DNA from: Mameliella sp. MMSF_3455
Lineage (GTDB): Bacteria; Pseudomonadota; Alphaproteobacteria; Rhodobacterales; Rhodobacteraceae
Assembly (NCBI RefSeq): GCF_030733205.1
Contig: NZ_JASHJL010000003.1
Span: forward strand, 124,001-188,000
Length of the DNA: 64,000 nucleotides
Reading direction: 5' to 3'
In this document: positions 16,958 to 26,640 of the stretch, piece after piece
Position numbering within the stretch: the first letter of the stretch is position 1
How the letters are laid out: every line of letters starts with the position of its first letter
Made by a program: the position numbers and the translations under genes
Notes under the pieces: generated by a model
What the model saw: only the letters and a program-made list of their open reading frames with translations
Databases searched by the model: none
What the model was told of the DNA's origin: nothing

Positions 16958-18031
16958 TCAAGCGGTGCCAACATCCTCACGCGCGATTGCCACCGTCTTG
17001 ACCACGGCGAAACAGTCTACTCCGGGCGCCAGGCCCAGCTTCTCCGCCGACCGCCGCGTGACCCGCGCCAGAACCCGCCCCGCCGCTGTATCCAGCGAGA
17101 CAAGCGCCCCCGGACCATCTCCCTCTCGGATGGAATCCACCTTGCCCGCCAATATGTTGAGCGCCGAAAGCCCCTCGGGCCGTTGCCGCGCCAGGATGAC
17201 CTCCTGCGCCGCGATCCGGATCCGCAAAGGCGCGCCCACGGCCTGCGGAACACGCGGCAGGTACAGCGGCACGCCCCCGGCATCCAGTTCGGTCAGGCCG
17301 TCATCATGGTGGGCGGCCACCCGCACCTCTAGAACGGCGCCCACGGCGCGGATGCCCGCGGGTGTCACGGCGGGGTCGCTCAGCACCTCTGCGGCGGTGC
17401 CCTGCCTCACAACACGCCCGTCTTGGAGGACAACCACGGTTGTCGCCAGCCGGGCGACCTCTCCTGCGGAATGGCTGACATAGAGGATCGGACAACGGGC
17501 CTCGTCCCGGAGCCGTTCGAAATAGGGCAGGATCTCGCGCTTGCGGGCCTCGTCCAGTGCGGCCAAAGGTTCATCGGCCAGGATCAGGCCGGGATCGGCC
17601 AACAGGGCGCGCCCGATGGCAACGCGTTGTTTTTCCCCGCCTGACAGGGCACCGGGGCGGCGGGTCAGCAGGGGGCCAAGGCCCAGCATTTCCACCACCG
17701 GGTCCAGCGGCAAAAGCGACCCGGCGAACCAGCGCCCGTACAGCAGATTTTGCCGGACCGACAGGTGTGGGAACAACCGGCCTTCCTGGAAAATATAGCC
17801 CAGGCGGCGCTTGTGCGGCGGCAGCCAGATCCCTTGCGACGTGTCGCCCAAGACACGCTCACCAACCCGCACGCGCCCCTCATCGGGCCGCATCAGACCG
17901 GCGACGGCATTGATGACGCTGGTCTTTCCAGACCCGGAGCGGCCAAAAAGCACACAAAGTCCCGGCGGTGCCTCGAACGCGGCCTCCAGCGTGAAGGCCC
18001 CCAGCCGGTGGCGCACGGCAACCTCCAGCAT
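16958..18031 (-). CDS. modC: Molybdate ABC transporter ATP-binding protein
   Basis: 357 residues. ABC ATPase with Walker A 'FGRSGSGKTSVINAV', signature 'LSGGEKQRVAIGRALL' and Walker B 'LILADEPLAALD'. The C-terminal third is a TOBE (molybdate-binding) domain, which is what separates ModC from general ABC ATPases. The ATG at 18029-18031 overlaps the modB stop (ATGA). The frame upstream of this ATG is only the wrong-phase shadow of modB. Confidence 0.93.
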   Translation of the reverse strand: MLEVAVRHRLGAFTLEAAFEAPPGLCVLFGRSGSGKTSVINAVAGLMRPDEGRVRVGERVLGDTSQGIWLPPHKRRLGYIFQEGRLFPHLSVRQNLLYGRWFAGSLLPLDPVVEMLGLGPLLTRRPGALSGGEKQRVAIGRALLADPGLILADEPLAALDEARKREILPYFERLRDEARCPILYVSHSAGEVARLATTVVVLQDGRVVRQGTAAEVLSDPAVTPAGIRAVGAVLEVRVAAHHDDGLTELDAGGVPLYLPRVPQAVGAPLRIRIAAQEVILARQRPEGLSALNILAGKVDSIREGDGPGALVSLDTAAGRVLARVTRRSAEKLGLAPGVDCFAVVKTVAIAREDVGTA

Positions 18032-18723
18032 CACGCGCCCCCCACCCGCGCCGCCACCCGGCGCGAAATCCACTCCGACAGAAGCAGCGCCAGCATCGCC
18101 ACGGCAACCGCCACGGCGACAAGCCGCAGGGCAGAGGCCTCTCCGCCAGGCACCTGCAGAAAGGCATAGATCGCGGAGGGCAGCGTCTGTGTCTGGCCCG
18201 GGATGTTCGAGACGAAGGTGATCGTGGCGCCGAACTCTCCCATCGCTTTGGCAAAGCCCAGGATGGCGCCCGCCAGGACACCCGGCAGCACCATCGGCAA
18301 GGTCACGGTGGCAAAAACCCAGGTACGCGAGGCGCCCAGCGTGGCAGCCGCCTGTTCCAGTTTCGGATCCACCGCCTCGATCGACAGACGCATGGCACGC
18401 ACCATCAGAGGAAAGCCCATGATCCCTGCGGCCAGCGCCGCGCCCGTCCAGTTGAAGGCAAAGCTGATCCCGATGGATTTCAGGAAGCCCCCCACCGGCG
18501 CGCGCGGGCTGAGGGTGATCAGCAGCAGGTAACCGGTGACGACCGGCGGCAGGATCAACGGCAGGTGGACCAGCCCGTTGAGGATCTGCTTGCCGGGAAA
18601 CCGCCAGCGGGCCAGCGCGTAGGCAATGAACAACCCGAAGGGCAGTGCCGCAACGGTGGCCCAGAACGACACCCGGAGGGACAATCTGACCGCCTCCCAC
18701 TCTGCCGGGCTGAGCCAATCCAT
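18031..18723 (-). CDS. modB: Molybdate ABC transporter permease
   Basis: 230 residues with about five membrane spans. It has the inner-membrane permease signature: 'FWATVAALPFGLFIAYALA' as the first span and the EAA-type loop 'EQAAATLGASRTWVFATVTLP'. The ATG at 18721-18723 begins 4 bp after the modA stop; an earlier start at 18762 would overlap modA and is less likely. It passes molybdate or tungstate from ModA across the membrane with energy from ModC. Confidence 0.92.
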   Translation of the reverse strand: MDWLSPAEWEAVRLSLRVSFWATVAALPFGLFIAYALARWRFPGKQILNGLVHLPLILPPVVTGYLLLITLSPRAPVGGFLKSIGISFAFNWTGAALAAGIMGFPLMVRAMRLSIEAVDPKLEQAAATLGASRTWVFATVTLPMVLPGVLAGAILGFAKAMGEFGATITFVSNIPGQTQTLPSAIYAFLQVPGGEASALRLVAVAVAVAMLALLLSEWISRRVAARVGGA

Positions 18724-18727
18724 CGCG

Positions 18728-19471
18728 TCAGTTGTCCAGGACGGCGAAACCCTGAGCGACAAAAAGTGCCGCCGCCTCGGGCGTTTGCAGGAAGGTCAGG
18801 AAAGGAGCCGCCGCGTCGGCGCGATTTTCGACGGCGGCAACCGGGTAGCGGATCGGTGGGTGGCTGTCCTTGGGGAAGAGGCCGAGGGCATCGACCGCCG
18901 GATCGGCGGCGGCGTCGGTGGCATAGACCACGCCCAGCGGCACCTGACCCAATGAGACCAGCGCCAGCGCTGCGCGCACGTTGTCCGCCTGGGCCACGCG
19001 GGGCGCCACGGCCTCCCACAAGCCCAGCGAGTCCAGCGCGGCCTTGCCGTAGATGCCCGCCGGAACCGCCTCGACCAGCGCCATCGCCAGACGCCCGTCG
19101 CCCAGCATCGCGGCCAAGTCCAGGTCCGGTCCGATCTCGACCGGGTCCGCGCCCGCCGGACCGGCCAGCACCAACCGGTTGCCCAGCAGTTCGGTGCGCG
19201 TTCCCGGGGCGATCAGCCCGTCACGTTCCAGCACGTCCATCCAGTCTGTGTTGGCCAGAAAGACGATGTCGGCGGGTGCCCCCTGCTGAACTTGCCGCGC
19301 CAGCGCCGATGACCCGGCGTAGGACAGAACAAGGTTGCCGTCATAGGCCTTGGCGACCTCGTCCAGCGCGGTCTTGAGACTTGCCGCGGCGAACACGGTC
19401 ACTGCCTCTTCCCCGGCCGCGGGCCGGGCAAGCACAAGGGCGAAACACAGGCAGGCAAAGAGTTTTCTCAT
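18728..19471 (-). CDS. modA: Molybdate-binding periplasmic protein
   Basis: 247 residues. A Sec signal peptide 'MRKLFACLCFALVLARPAAG' is followed by 'EEAVTVFAAASLKTALDEVA', the family's ligand-binding Ser signature, and 'LSYAGSSALARQVQQGAPAD'. It captures molybdate or tungstate in the periplasm. First gene of modABC; the SDR and photolyase genes follow 31 bp after modC and may share the transcript. I saw no clear ModE box upstream. Confidence 0.93.
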   Translation of the reverse strand: MRKLFACLCFALVLARPAAGEEAVTVFAAASLKTALDEVAKAYDGNLVLSYAGSSALARQVQQGAPADIVFLANTDWMDVLERDGLIAPGTRTELLGNRLVLAGPAGADPVEIGPDLDLAAMLGDGRLAMALVEAVPAGIYGKAALDSLGLWEAVAPRVAQADNVRAALALVSLGQVPLGVVYATDAAADPAVDALGLFPKDSHPPIRYPVAAVENRADAAAPFLTFLQTPEAAALFVAQGFAVLDN

Positions 19472-19562
19472 GGCAGGGACGGTTCTGGCACGCGCCGCCG
19501 CGGCTGTCACCACAGAAACTGGAAACCGCCGCCGCAAAAGGCGCTCTGCTAGGCCGTGCCGG

Positions 19563-20309
19563 TCAGCTGCGGGACAGACCCTTGCGCAGCGCCACAAGGT
19601 CCAGATCCTGCGCGATGAACGCCACGCCGGCGTCGATCGCCTTCTGTCCGAACGCGGGGTCGGTGATCAACGTGCCCGCAGGTTTGCCGGCCGCCCTGAT
19701 CCGTTTGATTCCGTCAATCACTGCCGCCTGAACCTCAGGGTGGGCCGGTTTGCCCGGAAAGCCCATCGAGGCCGCCAGATCCGCCGGCCCGACAAAGATG
19801 CCGTCGATGCCGGGCACGGTGGCGATGGCCTCGATCTGGCCCATCGCCTCGACCGTTTCGACCTGAACGATCAGGCAAAGCTCGTCGCGTGAGGTGGCGT
19901 GGTAATCGGCGATCCGGCCAAATTTGCTGGCCCGCGTCATCCCGGCGACCCCCCGGATACCCGCGGGCGGATAGGCGACGGCAGCCGCAGCTTCGGCGGC
20001 CTCTTCGGCGTTCTGCACATAGGGAATGATCAGCGTCTGTGCCCCGATATCCAGAAGGCGTTTCATCTCGGGGGCGTTCAGCGAGGCGGGCCGCGCGAGG
20101 GCCGATACCGGATAGGGTGCCACCGCCTGCAGCATCGGCAGCACGCGGATCGGGTCCATCGGCGAATGCTCGCAATCGAAGAGCATCCAATCGTATCCGC
20201 AGGCTGCCATCATCTCTGCGGCCAGCGGATCTGTCATGCAACACCAGATGCCGTGCTGCAGACGACCTTCCTGCAAGCCTGCCTTGAAGGTGTTTTTCTT
20301 CAGTTCCAT
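19563..20309 (-). CDS. HpcH/HpaI-type class II aldolase
   Basis: 248 residues of the HpcH/HpaI metal-dependent aldolase family (2-keto-3-deoxy-L-rhamnonate or 4-hydroxy-2-oxoheptanedioate aldolase type). Signatures are 'GYDWMLFDCEHSPMD' near residue 40, the metal-binding Glu in 'CLIVQVETVEAM' and 'VPGIDGIFVGPADLAASMG'. It likely cleaves a 2-keto-3-deoxy acid to pyruvate and an aldehyde; the true substrate cannot be read from sequence. A single gene, divergent from the epimerase gene, about 90 bp upstream of modA. Confidence 0.88.
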   Translation of the reverse strand: MELKKNTFKAGLQEGRLQHGIWCCMTDPLAAEMMAACGYDWMLFDCEHSPMDPIRVLPMLQAVAPYPVSALARPASLNAPEMKRLLDIGAQTLIIPYVQNAEEAAEAAAAVAYPPAGIRGVAGMTRASKFGRIADYHATSRDELCLIVQVETVEAMGQIEAIATVPGIDGIFVGPADLAASMGFPGKPAHPEVQAAVIDGIKRIRAAGKPAGTLITDPAFGQKAIDAGVAFIAQDLDLVALRKGLSRS

Positions 20310-20406
20310 CGTCGACCTCTATGCATTTGCGCAAACACTAGACGCATCGTCGGGGATCAGGCAAACGAGTCCCCGTAACTGGCACGAATTCTCAGGACCC
20401 TGCGCC

Positions 20407-21435
20407 ATGCCCACCGTTCTTGTCACCGGCTCCGCCGGCTTCATCGGTTATCATTGCTGCGCGCGTCTTTTGGCTGAAGGCTGGCGCGTGATCGGGCTGG
20501 ATGCGCTGACCGATTATTACGAGGTCTCGCTGAAGGAAGATCGACACGCCCGGTTGGCGCCGTTGGGCGATTTCGTGCCCGAGATCGGCCGGGTCGAGGA
20601 TCCGGGGCGCATGGCGGAACTCTTTGCGCGGGAAAAGCCCGACGTGGTGATCCATCTCGCCGCGCAGGCCGGGGTGCGTTATTCGATCGAAAACCCGCGG
20701 TCCTACCTGGAATCGAATATCATCGGCACCTTCGAGATACTCGAGGCCGCCCGCGCGCATCCTCCGCGCCACCTGCTGTTGGCTTCGACTTCGTCAGCCT
20801 ATGGCGCGAACACCGAAATGCCCTATCGGGAGACCGACCGGGCCGACTACCAGATGTCCTTTTACGCGGCGACGAAGAAATCCACTGAATCCATGGCGCA
20901 CAGCTATGCGCATCTGTTCAACGTTCCGACGACCATGTTCCGCTTCTTCACGGTCTACGGGCCCTGGGGCCGGCCCGACATGGCGCTGTTCAAGTTCACA
21001 AAGGCCATCCTTCAGAACAGGCCGATCGACGTCTACAACTTCGGCGACATGCAGCGCGATTTCACCTATGTCGACGACCTCGTCGAGGGCATCCGCCTGC
21101 TGATGGACGCGGCACCGGAACGGCCCGCCGACGGCATCGTGCCCGAGGGCGACAGCCTGTCGCCGGTGGCGCCCTTCCGCGTCGTGAACATCGGCAATTC
21201 CAAACCGGTACAGCTGACCGATTTCATCGAGGCGATCGAAGAGGCCACGGGCCTCGACGCGACGCGAAACCTGATGCCGATGCAGCCCGGCGACGTGCCC
21301 GCGACCTGGGCGGATGCCACGTTGATGCAGACCCTGACCGGCTACAGCCCCCGTACATCGGTGCGCGAGGGCGTGGCAAAATTCGTAGCGTGGTATCGTG
21401 ACTACTACTTGCGCAACAGCACCGGCTCCGCCTGA
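20407..21435 (+). CDS. UDP-glucuronate 4-epimerase-like NAD-dependent epimerase
   Basis: 342 residues of the extended SDR family. It has an NAD motif 'VLVTGSAGFIGYHCCARLL', Ser-Ser in 'LLASTSSAYGANTEMPY' and the catalytic 'SFYAATKKSTE' (Tyr-x3-Lys). The segment 'RFFTVYGPWGRPDMA' is typical of UDP-glucuronate 4-epimerases (LspL/CapI type), which make UDP-galacturonate for surface polysaccharide. The ATG at 20407 follows a promoter-proximal leader; the upstream in-frame extension is not protein-like. Confidence 0.85.
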   Translation: MPTVLVTGSAGFIGYHCCARLLAEGWRVIGLDALTDYYEVSLKEDRHARLAPLGDFVPEIGRVEDPGRMAELFAREKPDVVIHLAAQAGVRYSIENPRSYLESNIIGTFEILEAARAHPPRHLLLASTSSAYGANTEMPYRETDRADYQMSFYAATKKSTESMAHSYAHLFNVPTTMFRFFTVYGPWGRPDMALFKFTKAILQNRPIDVYNFGDMQRDFTYVDDLVEGIRLLMDAAPERPADGIVPEGDSLSPVAPFRVVNIGNSKPVQLTDFIEAIEEATGLDATRNLMPMQPGDVPATWADATLMQTLTGYSPRTSVREGVAKFVAWYRDYYLRNSTGSA

Positions 21436-21816
21436 CACGGAATGCCCAGGGGCGGCCCGCATCCCGGTCGCAAGCCGGAAACATGATGGAAATCGTCATC
21501 TTTGACCTTGCACCGGACCGATCTTGTCCCACAATAAGGGTCTGGAACCGCCACGGGCGGCAGACATGGGGGATGGGCCGCAGAGTGCCAAAACACGGGA
21601 TCAGATCGAACAACGGCCTCTCTTGGGGGGTGTCGAGGTTGTTCCGCTTCTGTCCTTGCGGCCTGCGTGATCCGTGGTGCCCCGTCTCCGGCCTCTGAGG
21701 CCGCGCCGACCCCGATCTGTATCCGCGGCAATGGTTCCTTTTTCTGGAATAATCATTGCAATCTTCGCGGTCTTTTCGGAAAAAAACGTCAATTTCCTGA
21801 CCCTGCGGAGACGCGA
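21436..21816. other. Non-coding stretch upstream of the Mrp operon
   Basis: 381 bp between the epimerase gene and mrpA. It should contain the Mrp operon promoter. I see AT-richer sequence at 21735-21795 directly before the gene, but no -35/-10 pair I can defend. The open frame running in-phase into mrpA before 21817 lacks protein-like composition. Confidence 0.4.
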
Positions 21817-24681
21817 ATGACCACCCAGAGCAGTCTTCTGCCCATCATCGCGCTGCTGCCCTTCCTGGGCGCTCTTGTGCCCGGCATCATGATCCGGGCC
21901 GGCCGAACCGCCACCGCAACCTTTACCGCCGTGCCGACCGTGCTTGCGCTGGTCATGCTGGGCACGCTGGCCCCGGGCGTTATGGACGGCACGGTCTATA
22001 CCATGTCGATCCCATGGCTTCCCCAGATGGGGCTAGAGGTTGCCTTTTTCCTCGACGGTCTGGGCCTGATGTTCGCCTGCATGATCCTGGGCGTCGGCCT
22101 GCTGATCACGCTTTACGCGCGCTACTACCTGTCCGGAGAGGATCCGGTGGGGCAGTTCTATACCTATCTGCTGCTGTTCCAGGGCGCGATGCTGGGCATC
22201 GTGATTTCGGACAACATCCTGCTTTTGCTGATCTTCTGGGAGCTGACATCGCTGTCGTCCTTCCTCTTGATCGGCTACTGGAAACACCTGCCCGAAGGCC
22301 GCCAGGGCGCGCGCATGGCACTGACAGTGACCGGGGCCGGGGGGCTGGCGATGATTGGCGGGATGCTGATCCTGGGCAACGTCGCGGGCAGCTACAACCT
22401 GACCGACATTCTGGCCGCCGGGGATGCGATCAAGGCCTCTGACTGGTATACCCCGGCCGTCATTCTGATCCTGCTGGGCGCCTTCACAAAGTCGGCGCAG
22501 TTCCCCTTCCACTTCTGGTTGCCGCACGCGATGGCCGCACCGACGCCGGTCTCGGCCTACCTGCACTCGGCCACGATGGTGAAGGCTGGGGTTTTCCTCA
22601 TGGCCCGCATGTGGCCCGCGCTGTCGGGGACGGAACTGTGGTTCTACGCCGTGGCAACCACCGGCCTGGTCACGATGGTCATCGCCGCGGTGATCGCGCT
22701 GTTCAAGGACGACCTCAAGGGCCTGCTGGCCTTTTCGACCGTGTCTCACCTGGGCCTGCTGACCATGCTGCTGGGCTTTGGCACAGAGGCGGCGGCGATT
22801 GCGGCTGTCTTTCACATTCTCAACCACCTGACCTTCAAGGCCGCCCTCTTCATGACCGCCGGCATCATCGACCACGAGGCGCACACCCGCGACATCAAGC
22901 GGCTGGGGGGGCTTGCGAAACTGATGCCGATCACCGCCGTCATCGGCACCGTCGCCGCCCTGTCGATGGCCGGTATCCCGCTGTTCAACGGCTTCCTGTC
23001 AAAGGAAATGATGCTGGAGGAGGCAAGCCACACCTACTGGTGGGAAAATCCGTGGATCGTGCCCGCGTTGGCCACCTTCGGGGCGCTCTTCTCTGTCGCC
23101 TACAGCCTGCGGTTCATCTTTCACGTCTTCGGCGGCCCGGTGCGCGACGATTATCCGTCGAAACCGCATGATCCGCCCGCCGGCATGTGGCTGTCACCCG
23201 CCTTTCTGTGCATCTTCGTGGTGCTGATCGGCGTCGCACCCTTCCTGGCGGAGGACGTGGTGAACATGGCCGCGACCGCCGTCACCGGCCATGAAACCCA
23301 TGCCCATCTCAAGATCTGGCACGGGGTGACACCGGCGCTTTACATGTCGATTGCCGCCGTTGCCGGGGGCGCGGTGCTGCTGCTGCTGCACCGCCCGCTG
23401 GACGCCGCCTGGATCAAGGCCGGGCCCTTCTACGCCAAGGCCGTCTTTGACGCGGTGATCGCGGGCTGCGTGCGCTTGTCGCGTGCCATCTCTGACACGT
23501 TGCACGACGGCTCGATCAGCCGTTACCTGGCGATCTTCACAGCGGCCACGGTGGCCGTTGGCTACGTCGCCTTCATGCGGGGAGAGATCGCCCCGCCAAC
23601 CCGTGACCTTCTGCCGATCCCGCCGGTTGTCGCGGTGGGCTGGGTCCTTCTGGTCTGCGCCACGGCAGTCATCGTCCTGCAGCATCACATGCGCTACCGC
23701 GCGCTGGTGGTTCTGGGGGTCATCGGTCTGATGATCTCGGCCGGGTTCATCTATATCTCTGCCCCCGACCTTGCGCTGACGCAGATCTCGGTCGAGACGG
23801 TGACGATCATGCTGTTGCTACTTGCGCTGCACTTTCTGCCCAAGACCACGCCGCAGGAAAACACCGCCGGACGCCGTGCGCTGGACGGGGTGATCGCCGT
23901 TGCCGCCGGTGTCGGGGTGGCCGCGCTGTCCTTTGCCTTCATGACACGGGACTTCAGCTCGATCTCGGATTTCCACCTTGCGAATTCCTACAAGGGCGGC
24001 GGCGGCACCAACGTCGTCAACGTGATCCTTGTGGATTTCCGGGGCTACGATACCTACGGCGAGATCATCGTGCTGGGCATCGCAGGCCTGGTGATCTTTG
24101 CCCTGATGGAGGCCCTGTTGAGCGGCCCGGCGGGCGCAAGGCTGCGCAACTCGGGCTACAACTTCGACCGGTCGCATGACCGTCACCCGCTGATGATGGT
24201 GATTGCAACCCGCGTGATGATGCCCATTGCGCTGATGGTCGGCGTCTACATCTTCCTGCGCGGCCACAACCAGCCGGGGGGCGGCTTTGTCGCCGGGCTG
24301 GTGTTCTCCATCGCGCTCTTGATGCAGTACATGGCGTCGGGCTTTGGCTGGACCTCGCGACGGCAACAGTTCGAATATCACGCGATGATCGGCTGGGGCG
24401 TGGTGATTGCGGGGCTGACCGGCATGGGCGCCTGGCTGTCGGGGACACCCTTCCTGACCTCGGCCTTCGGCTATGTCCACCTGCCCCCGATCGAGGAGTT
24501 CGAACTGGCCACCGCCGCGCTCTTTGACCTTGGCGTGTTCCTCTGCGTGCTGGGGGCCGTGATGCTGATGCTCTACAGCCTCAGCCGGATGGCGCGCCAC
24601 GCGGGCGAAACCGTCAATACCGAACCAATGGACTATGACCCATCGCGCCCGCGCAAGATGGTCGAGAAAGGAAAGGCGTGA
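21817..24681 (+). CDS. mrpA: Mrp Na+/H+ antiporter subunit A fused to subunit B
   Basis: 954 residues. The N-terminal part is the NuoL-like proton/Na+ channel subunit MrpA; key ionisable residues are visible in 'LIFWELTSLSSFLLIGYW' (Glu) and 'FTKSAQFPFHFWLPHAM' (Lys). The C-terminal part, from about residue 800, carries 'RHPLMMVIATRVMMPIALMV' and 'FLRGHNQPGGGFVAGLVFS', the MrpB/MnhB signature, so A and B are one polypeptide. I chose the ATG at 21817-21819 after a purine-rich GCGGAG. It heads a six-gene operon ABCDEFG (AB fused), a multi-subunit secondary antiporter that exports Na+ for pH and salt homeostasis. Confidence 0.92.
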   Translation: MTTQSSLLPIIALLPFLGALVPGIMIRAGRTATATFTAVPTVLALVMLGTLAPGVMDGTVYTMSIPWLPQMGLEVAFFLDGLGLMFACMILGVGLLITLYARYYLSGEDPVGQFYTYLLLFQGAMLGIVISDNILLLLIFWELTSLSSFLLIGYWKHLPEGRQGARMALTVTGAGGLAMIGGMLILGNVAGSYNLTDILAAGDAIKASDWYTPAVILILLGAFTKSAQFPFHFWLPHAMAAPTPVSAYLHSATMVKAGVFLMARMWPALSGTELWFYAVATTGLVTMVIAAVIALFKDDLKGLLAFSTVSHLGLLTMLLGFGTEAAAIAAVFHILNHLTFKAALFMTAGIIDHEAHTRDIKRLGGLAKLMPITAVIGTVAALSMAGIPLFNGFLSKEMMLEEASHTYWWENPWIVPALATFGALFSVAYSLRFIFHVFGGPVRDDYPSKPHDPPAGMWLSPAFLCIFVVLIGVAPFLAEDVVNMAATAVTGHETHAHLKIWHGVTPALYMSIAAVAGGAVLLLLHRPLDAAWIKAGPFYAKAVFDAVIAGCVRLSRAISDTLHDGSISRYLAIFTAATVAVGYVAFMRGEIAPPTRDLLPIPPVVAVGWVLLVCATAVIVLQHHMRYRALVVLGVIGLMISAGFIYISAPDLALTQISVETVTIMLLLLALHFLPKTTPQENTAGRRALDGVIAVAAGVGVAALSFAFMTRDFSSISDFHLANSYKGGGGTNVVNVILVDFRGYDTYGEIIVLGIAGLVIFALMEALLSGPAGARLRNSGYNFDRSHDRHPLMMVIATRVMMPIALMVGVYIFLRGHNQPGGGFVAGLVFSIALLMQYMASGFGWTSRRQQFEYHAMIGWGVVIAGLTGMGAWLSGTPFLTSAFGYVHLPPIEEFELATAALFDLGVFLCVLGAVMLMLYSLSRMARHAGETVNTEPMDYDPSRPRKMVEKGKA

Positions 24682-24682
24682 C

Positions 24683-25033
24683 ATGGAATTGCTTGTCGCA
24701 AGCGCCATCGGCGTGCTGACGGCGGGCGGGGTCTACCTGATCCTGCGGCTGCGCGCCTTCCCGGTGATCCTCGGGCTGTCCCTGCTCAGCTACGCGGTCA
24801 ACATATTCCTGGTCTCGACCGGGCGGCTGGCGATCAACGCGCCGCCGATCCTGAACAAATACGCGGACGTCCCCTATACGGATCCGCTGCCCCAGGCGCT
24901 GGTGCTGACCGCGATCGTGATCTCGTTCGGGATGACGGCGGTTCTGGTGATGTTCGCCCTCGGCGCCTACCTGGAGGCCGGGGATGACAGCATCGACATG
25001 AAAGAGGCCGAAGAGAAGGACGACGCGGCATGA
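24683..25033 (+). CDS. mrpC: Mrp antiporter subunit C (NuoK-like)
   Basis: 116 residues with three membrane spans, the NuoK-like layout: 'AIGVLTAGGVYLILRLRAFP', 'VILGLSLLSYAVNIFLVSTG' and 'ALVLTAIVISFGMTAVLVMF'. The stretch 'DPLPQALVLTAIVI' is the usual MrpC/MnhC signature. It starts 1 bp after the mrpA stop. The acidic tail is short. The stop overlaps the mrpD start (ATGA). Confidence 0.92.
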   Translation: MELLVASAIGVLTAGGVYLILRLRAFPVILGLSLLSYAVNIFLVSTGRLAINAPPILNKYADVPYTDPLPQALVLTAIVISFGMTAVLVMFALGAYLEAGDDSIDMKEAEEKDDAA

Positions 25034-26637
25034 GTCACTGGATCATCGCCCCCGTCGTGCTGCCTGCCATGATGGCGCCGCTCATCGGTTACGTCATGCG
25101 GCACGACATCGTGCTGGCCCGGGTCGCCTCGGCGGCCTCGACCGTGGCGCTCTTTGCCATCGCCCTTGGGCTGGCGTTCTGGGCCGCAGATGGCGGCACC
25201 CATGTCTATCGCCTTGGCGACTGGCCCGCGCCATTCGGGATCGTCCTGGTGCTGGACCGGCTGTCGGCCATGATGGTGCTTCTGACCGCCTCGCTGGCGC
25301 TGATCGTGCTCTGGCACGCGATCGCGACGGGGTGGGACGCGAAGGGGCGCCATTTCCACGCGCTGTACCAGTTCCAGCTCATGGGCATCTGCGGCGCCTT
25401 CCTGACCGGCGACGCCTTCAACCTGTTCGTCTTCTTCGAGGTGCTGCTGATCGCCTCCTATGGCCTTATGGTGCATTCCGGCGGCAAGGTGCGGATGCAG
25501 GCGGGTCTGCAATACGTGGTCATGAACCTCGCCGGCTCGACACTGTTCCTGTTCGCGCTGGGCACAATGTATGCCACGACCGGCACGCTCAACATGGCGG
25601 ATCTTGCGGTCAAGGTGCCGCAGATCGCGGCCGAGGATTCGGGCATGGTGCGCGTGGCGGCGGTGTTGTTGCTGATCGTCTTCATGATCAAGGCGGCGCT
25701 CTTCCCGGTGCAGTTCTGGCTGCCGGGCACCTATTCCAACGCCCCTGCACCGGTCGCGGCGCTGTTCGCGATCATGACCAAGGTCGGCGCCTATGCCATC
25801 ATCCGCCTGCATACCCTGGCGTTCCATCCCGGGGCAGAGCCGACCAAGGACGTGGTGACGACCTGGCTTTTCCCGGCAGCGATGGTCACCCTGACGCTGG
25901 GCGCGCTGGGCGTGCTGGCGGCGCGGCGGCTGATGCCCTTGCTGTCCTTTTCGGTGATCGGGTCGATGGGGACGATGATGCTGGCCGTGGCTCCGGTCGA
26001 TGCCTACGCCACGGAAACCGCGCTGTATTACCTCGTGCATTCCACCTTCTCGGCGGCGGCCCTGTTCCTTCTGGCGGACCTGGTTGTCAGCCGACGGGGG
26101 TCCGATGTGCTGGATGCGCGCCCGCCGGTTCTGCAGAACGGGCTGTTTGCCGCGCTCTTCTTTGCGGCCGCGATTGCGATGGCGGGGATGCCGCCCCTCT
26201 CGGGCTTCCTGGGCAAGCTCCTGATCCTCGACGCGCTGCGCGGACCGGAATTGATGCCCTGGGCCTGGACCGGCATCCTGGTCGGGTCCCTGGTGACAAT
26301 CGTCGGCTTTGCCCGCGCCGGCAGCATGATCTTCTGGAAGTCGACCTCGCTGAAGGTGCCTGAGGGAACGGAGGCGATCCAGTCCGATCCGCCGCCTGCC
26401 CCCGCCAAGGGAGCGGAAGTGGCCCCCACCATGATGCTGCTGGCACTGCTGGCGGGTCTGGCGGTCCTGGCCGGTCCGGCCACGGGCTACATGCGCGCCG
26501 CGGCCAACCAGCTGTTCCAGCCCACGGGCTATATCGATGCCGTGCTGGCTCCGGTCGAAGCACCGGAGAAGGCCGAGAAACCCGAGGCCGACCCCGAACA
26601 CGACGTCGCTGACCCGCTTGCGGAAGAGGAGCATTAA
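25030..26637 (+). CDS. mrpD: Mrp antiporter subunit D (NuoM/N-like)
   Basis: 535 residues, about 14 membrane spans. The conserved proton-path residues are in 'NLFVFFEVLLIASYGLMVH' (Glu) and 'IKAALFPVQFWLPGTYSNAP' (Lys). Subunit D is homologous to the ion-pumping subunits of complex I. A charged C-terminal tail of about 40 residues, rich in Glu and Pro, is longer than usual. Overlaps mrpC by 4 bp and is followed 3 bp later by mrpE. Confidence 0.92.
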   Translation: MSHWIIAPVVLPAMMAPLIGYVMRHDIVLARVASAASTVALFAIALGLAFWAADGGTHVYRLGDWPAPFGIVLVLDRLSAMMVLLTASLALIVLWHAIATGWDAKGRHFHALYQFQLMGICGAFLTGDAFNLFVFFEVLLIASYGLMVHSGGKVRMQAGLQYVVMNLAGSTLFLFALGTMYATTGTLNMADLAVKVPQIAAEDSGMVRVAAVLLLIVFMIKAALFPVQFWLPGTYSNAPAPVAALFAIMTKVGAYAIIRLHTLAFHPGAEPTKDVVTTWLFPAAMVTLTLGALGVLAARRLMPLLSFSVIGSMGTMMLAVAPVDAYATETALYYLVHSTFSAAALFLLADLVVSRRGSDVLDARPPVLQNGLFAALFFAAAIAMAGMPPLSGFLGKLLILDALRGPELMPWAWTGILVGSLVTIVGFARAGSMIFWKSTSLKVPEGTEAIQSDPPPAPAKGAEVAPTMMLLALLAGLAVLAGPATGYMRAAANQLFQPTGYIDAVLAPVEAPEKAEKPEADPEHDVADPLAEEEH

Positions 26638-26640
26638 GCC

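Noticed and set aside
18031-18718. N-terminal extension of modC in the same frame over modB
   Set aside because: It reads through modB in the wrong phase; the ATGA overlap at 18031 is the natural start.
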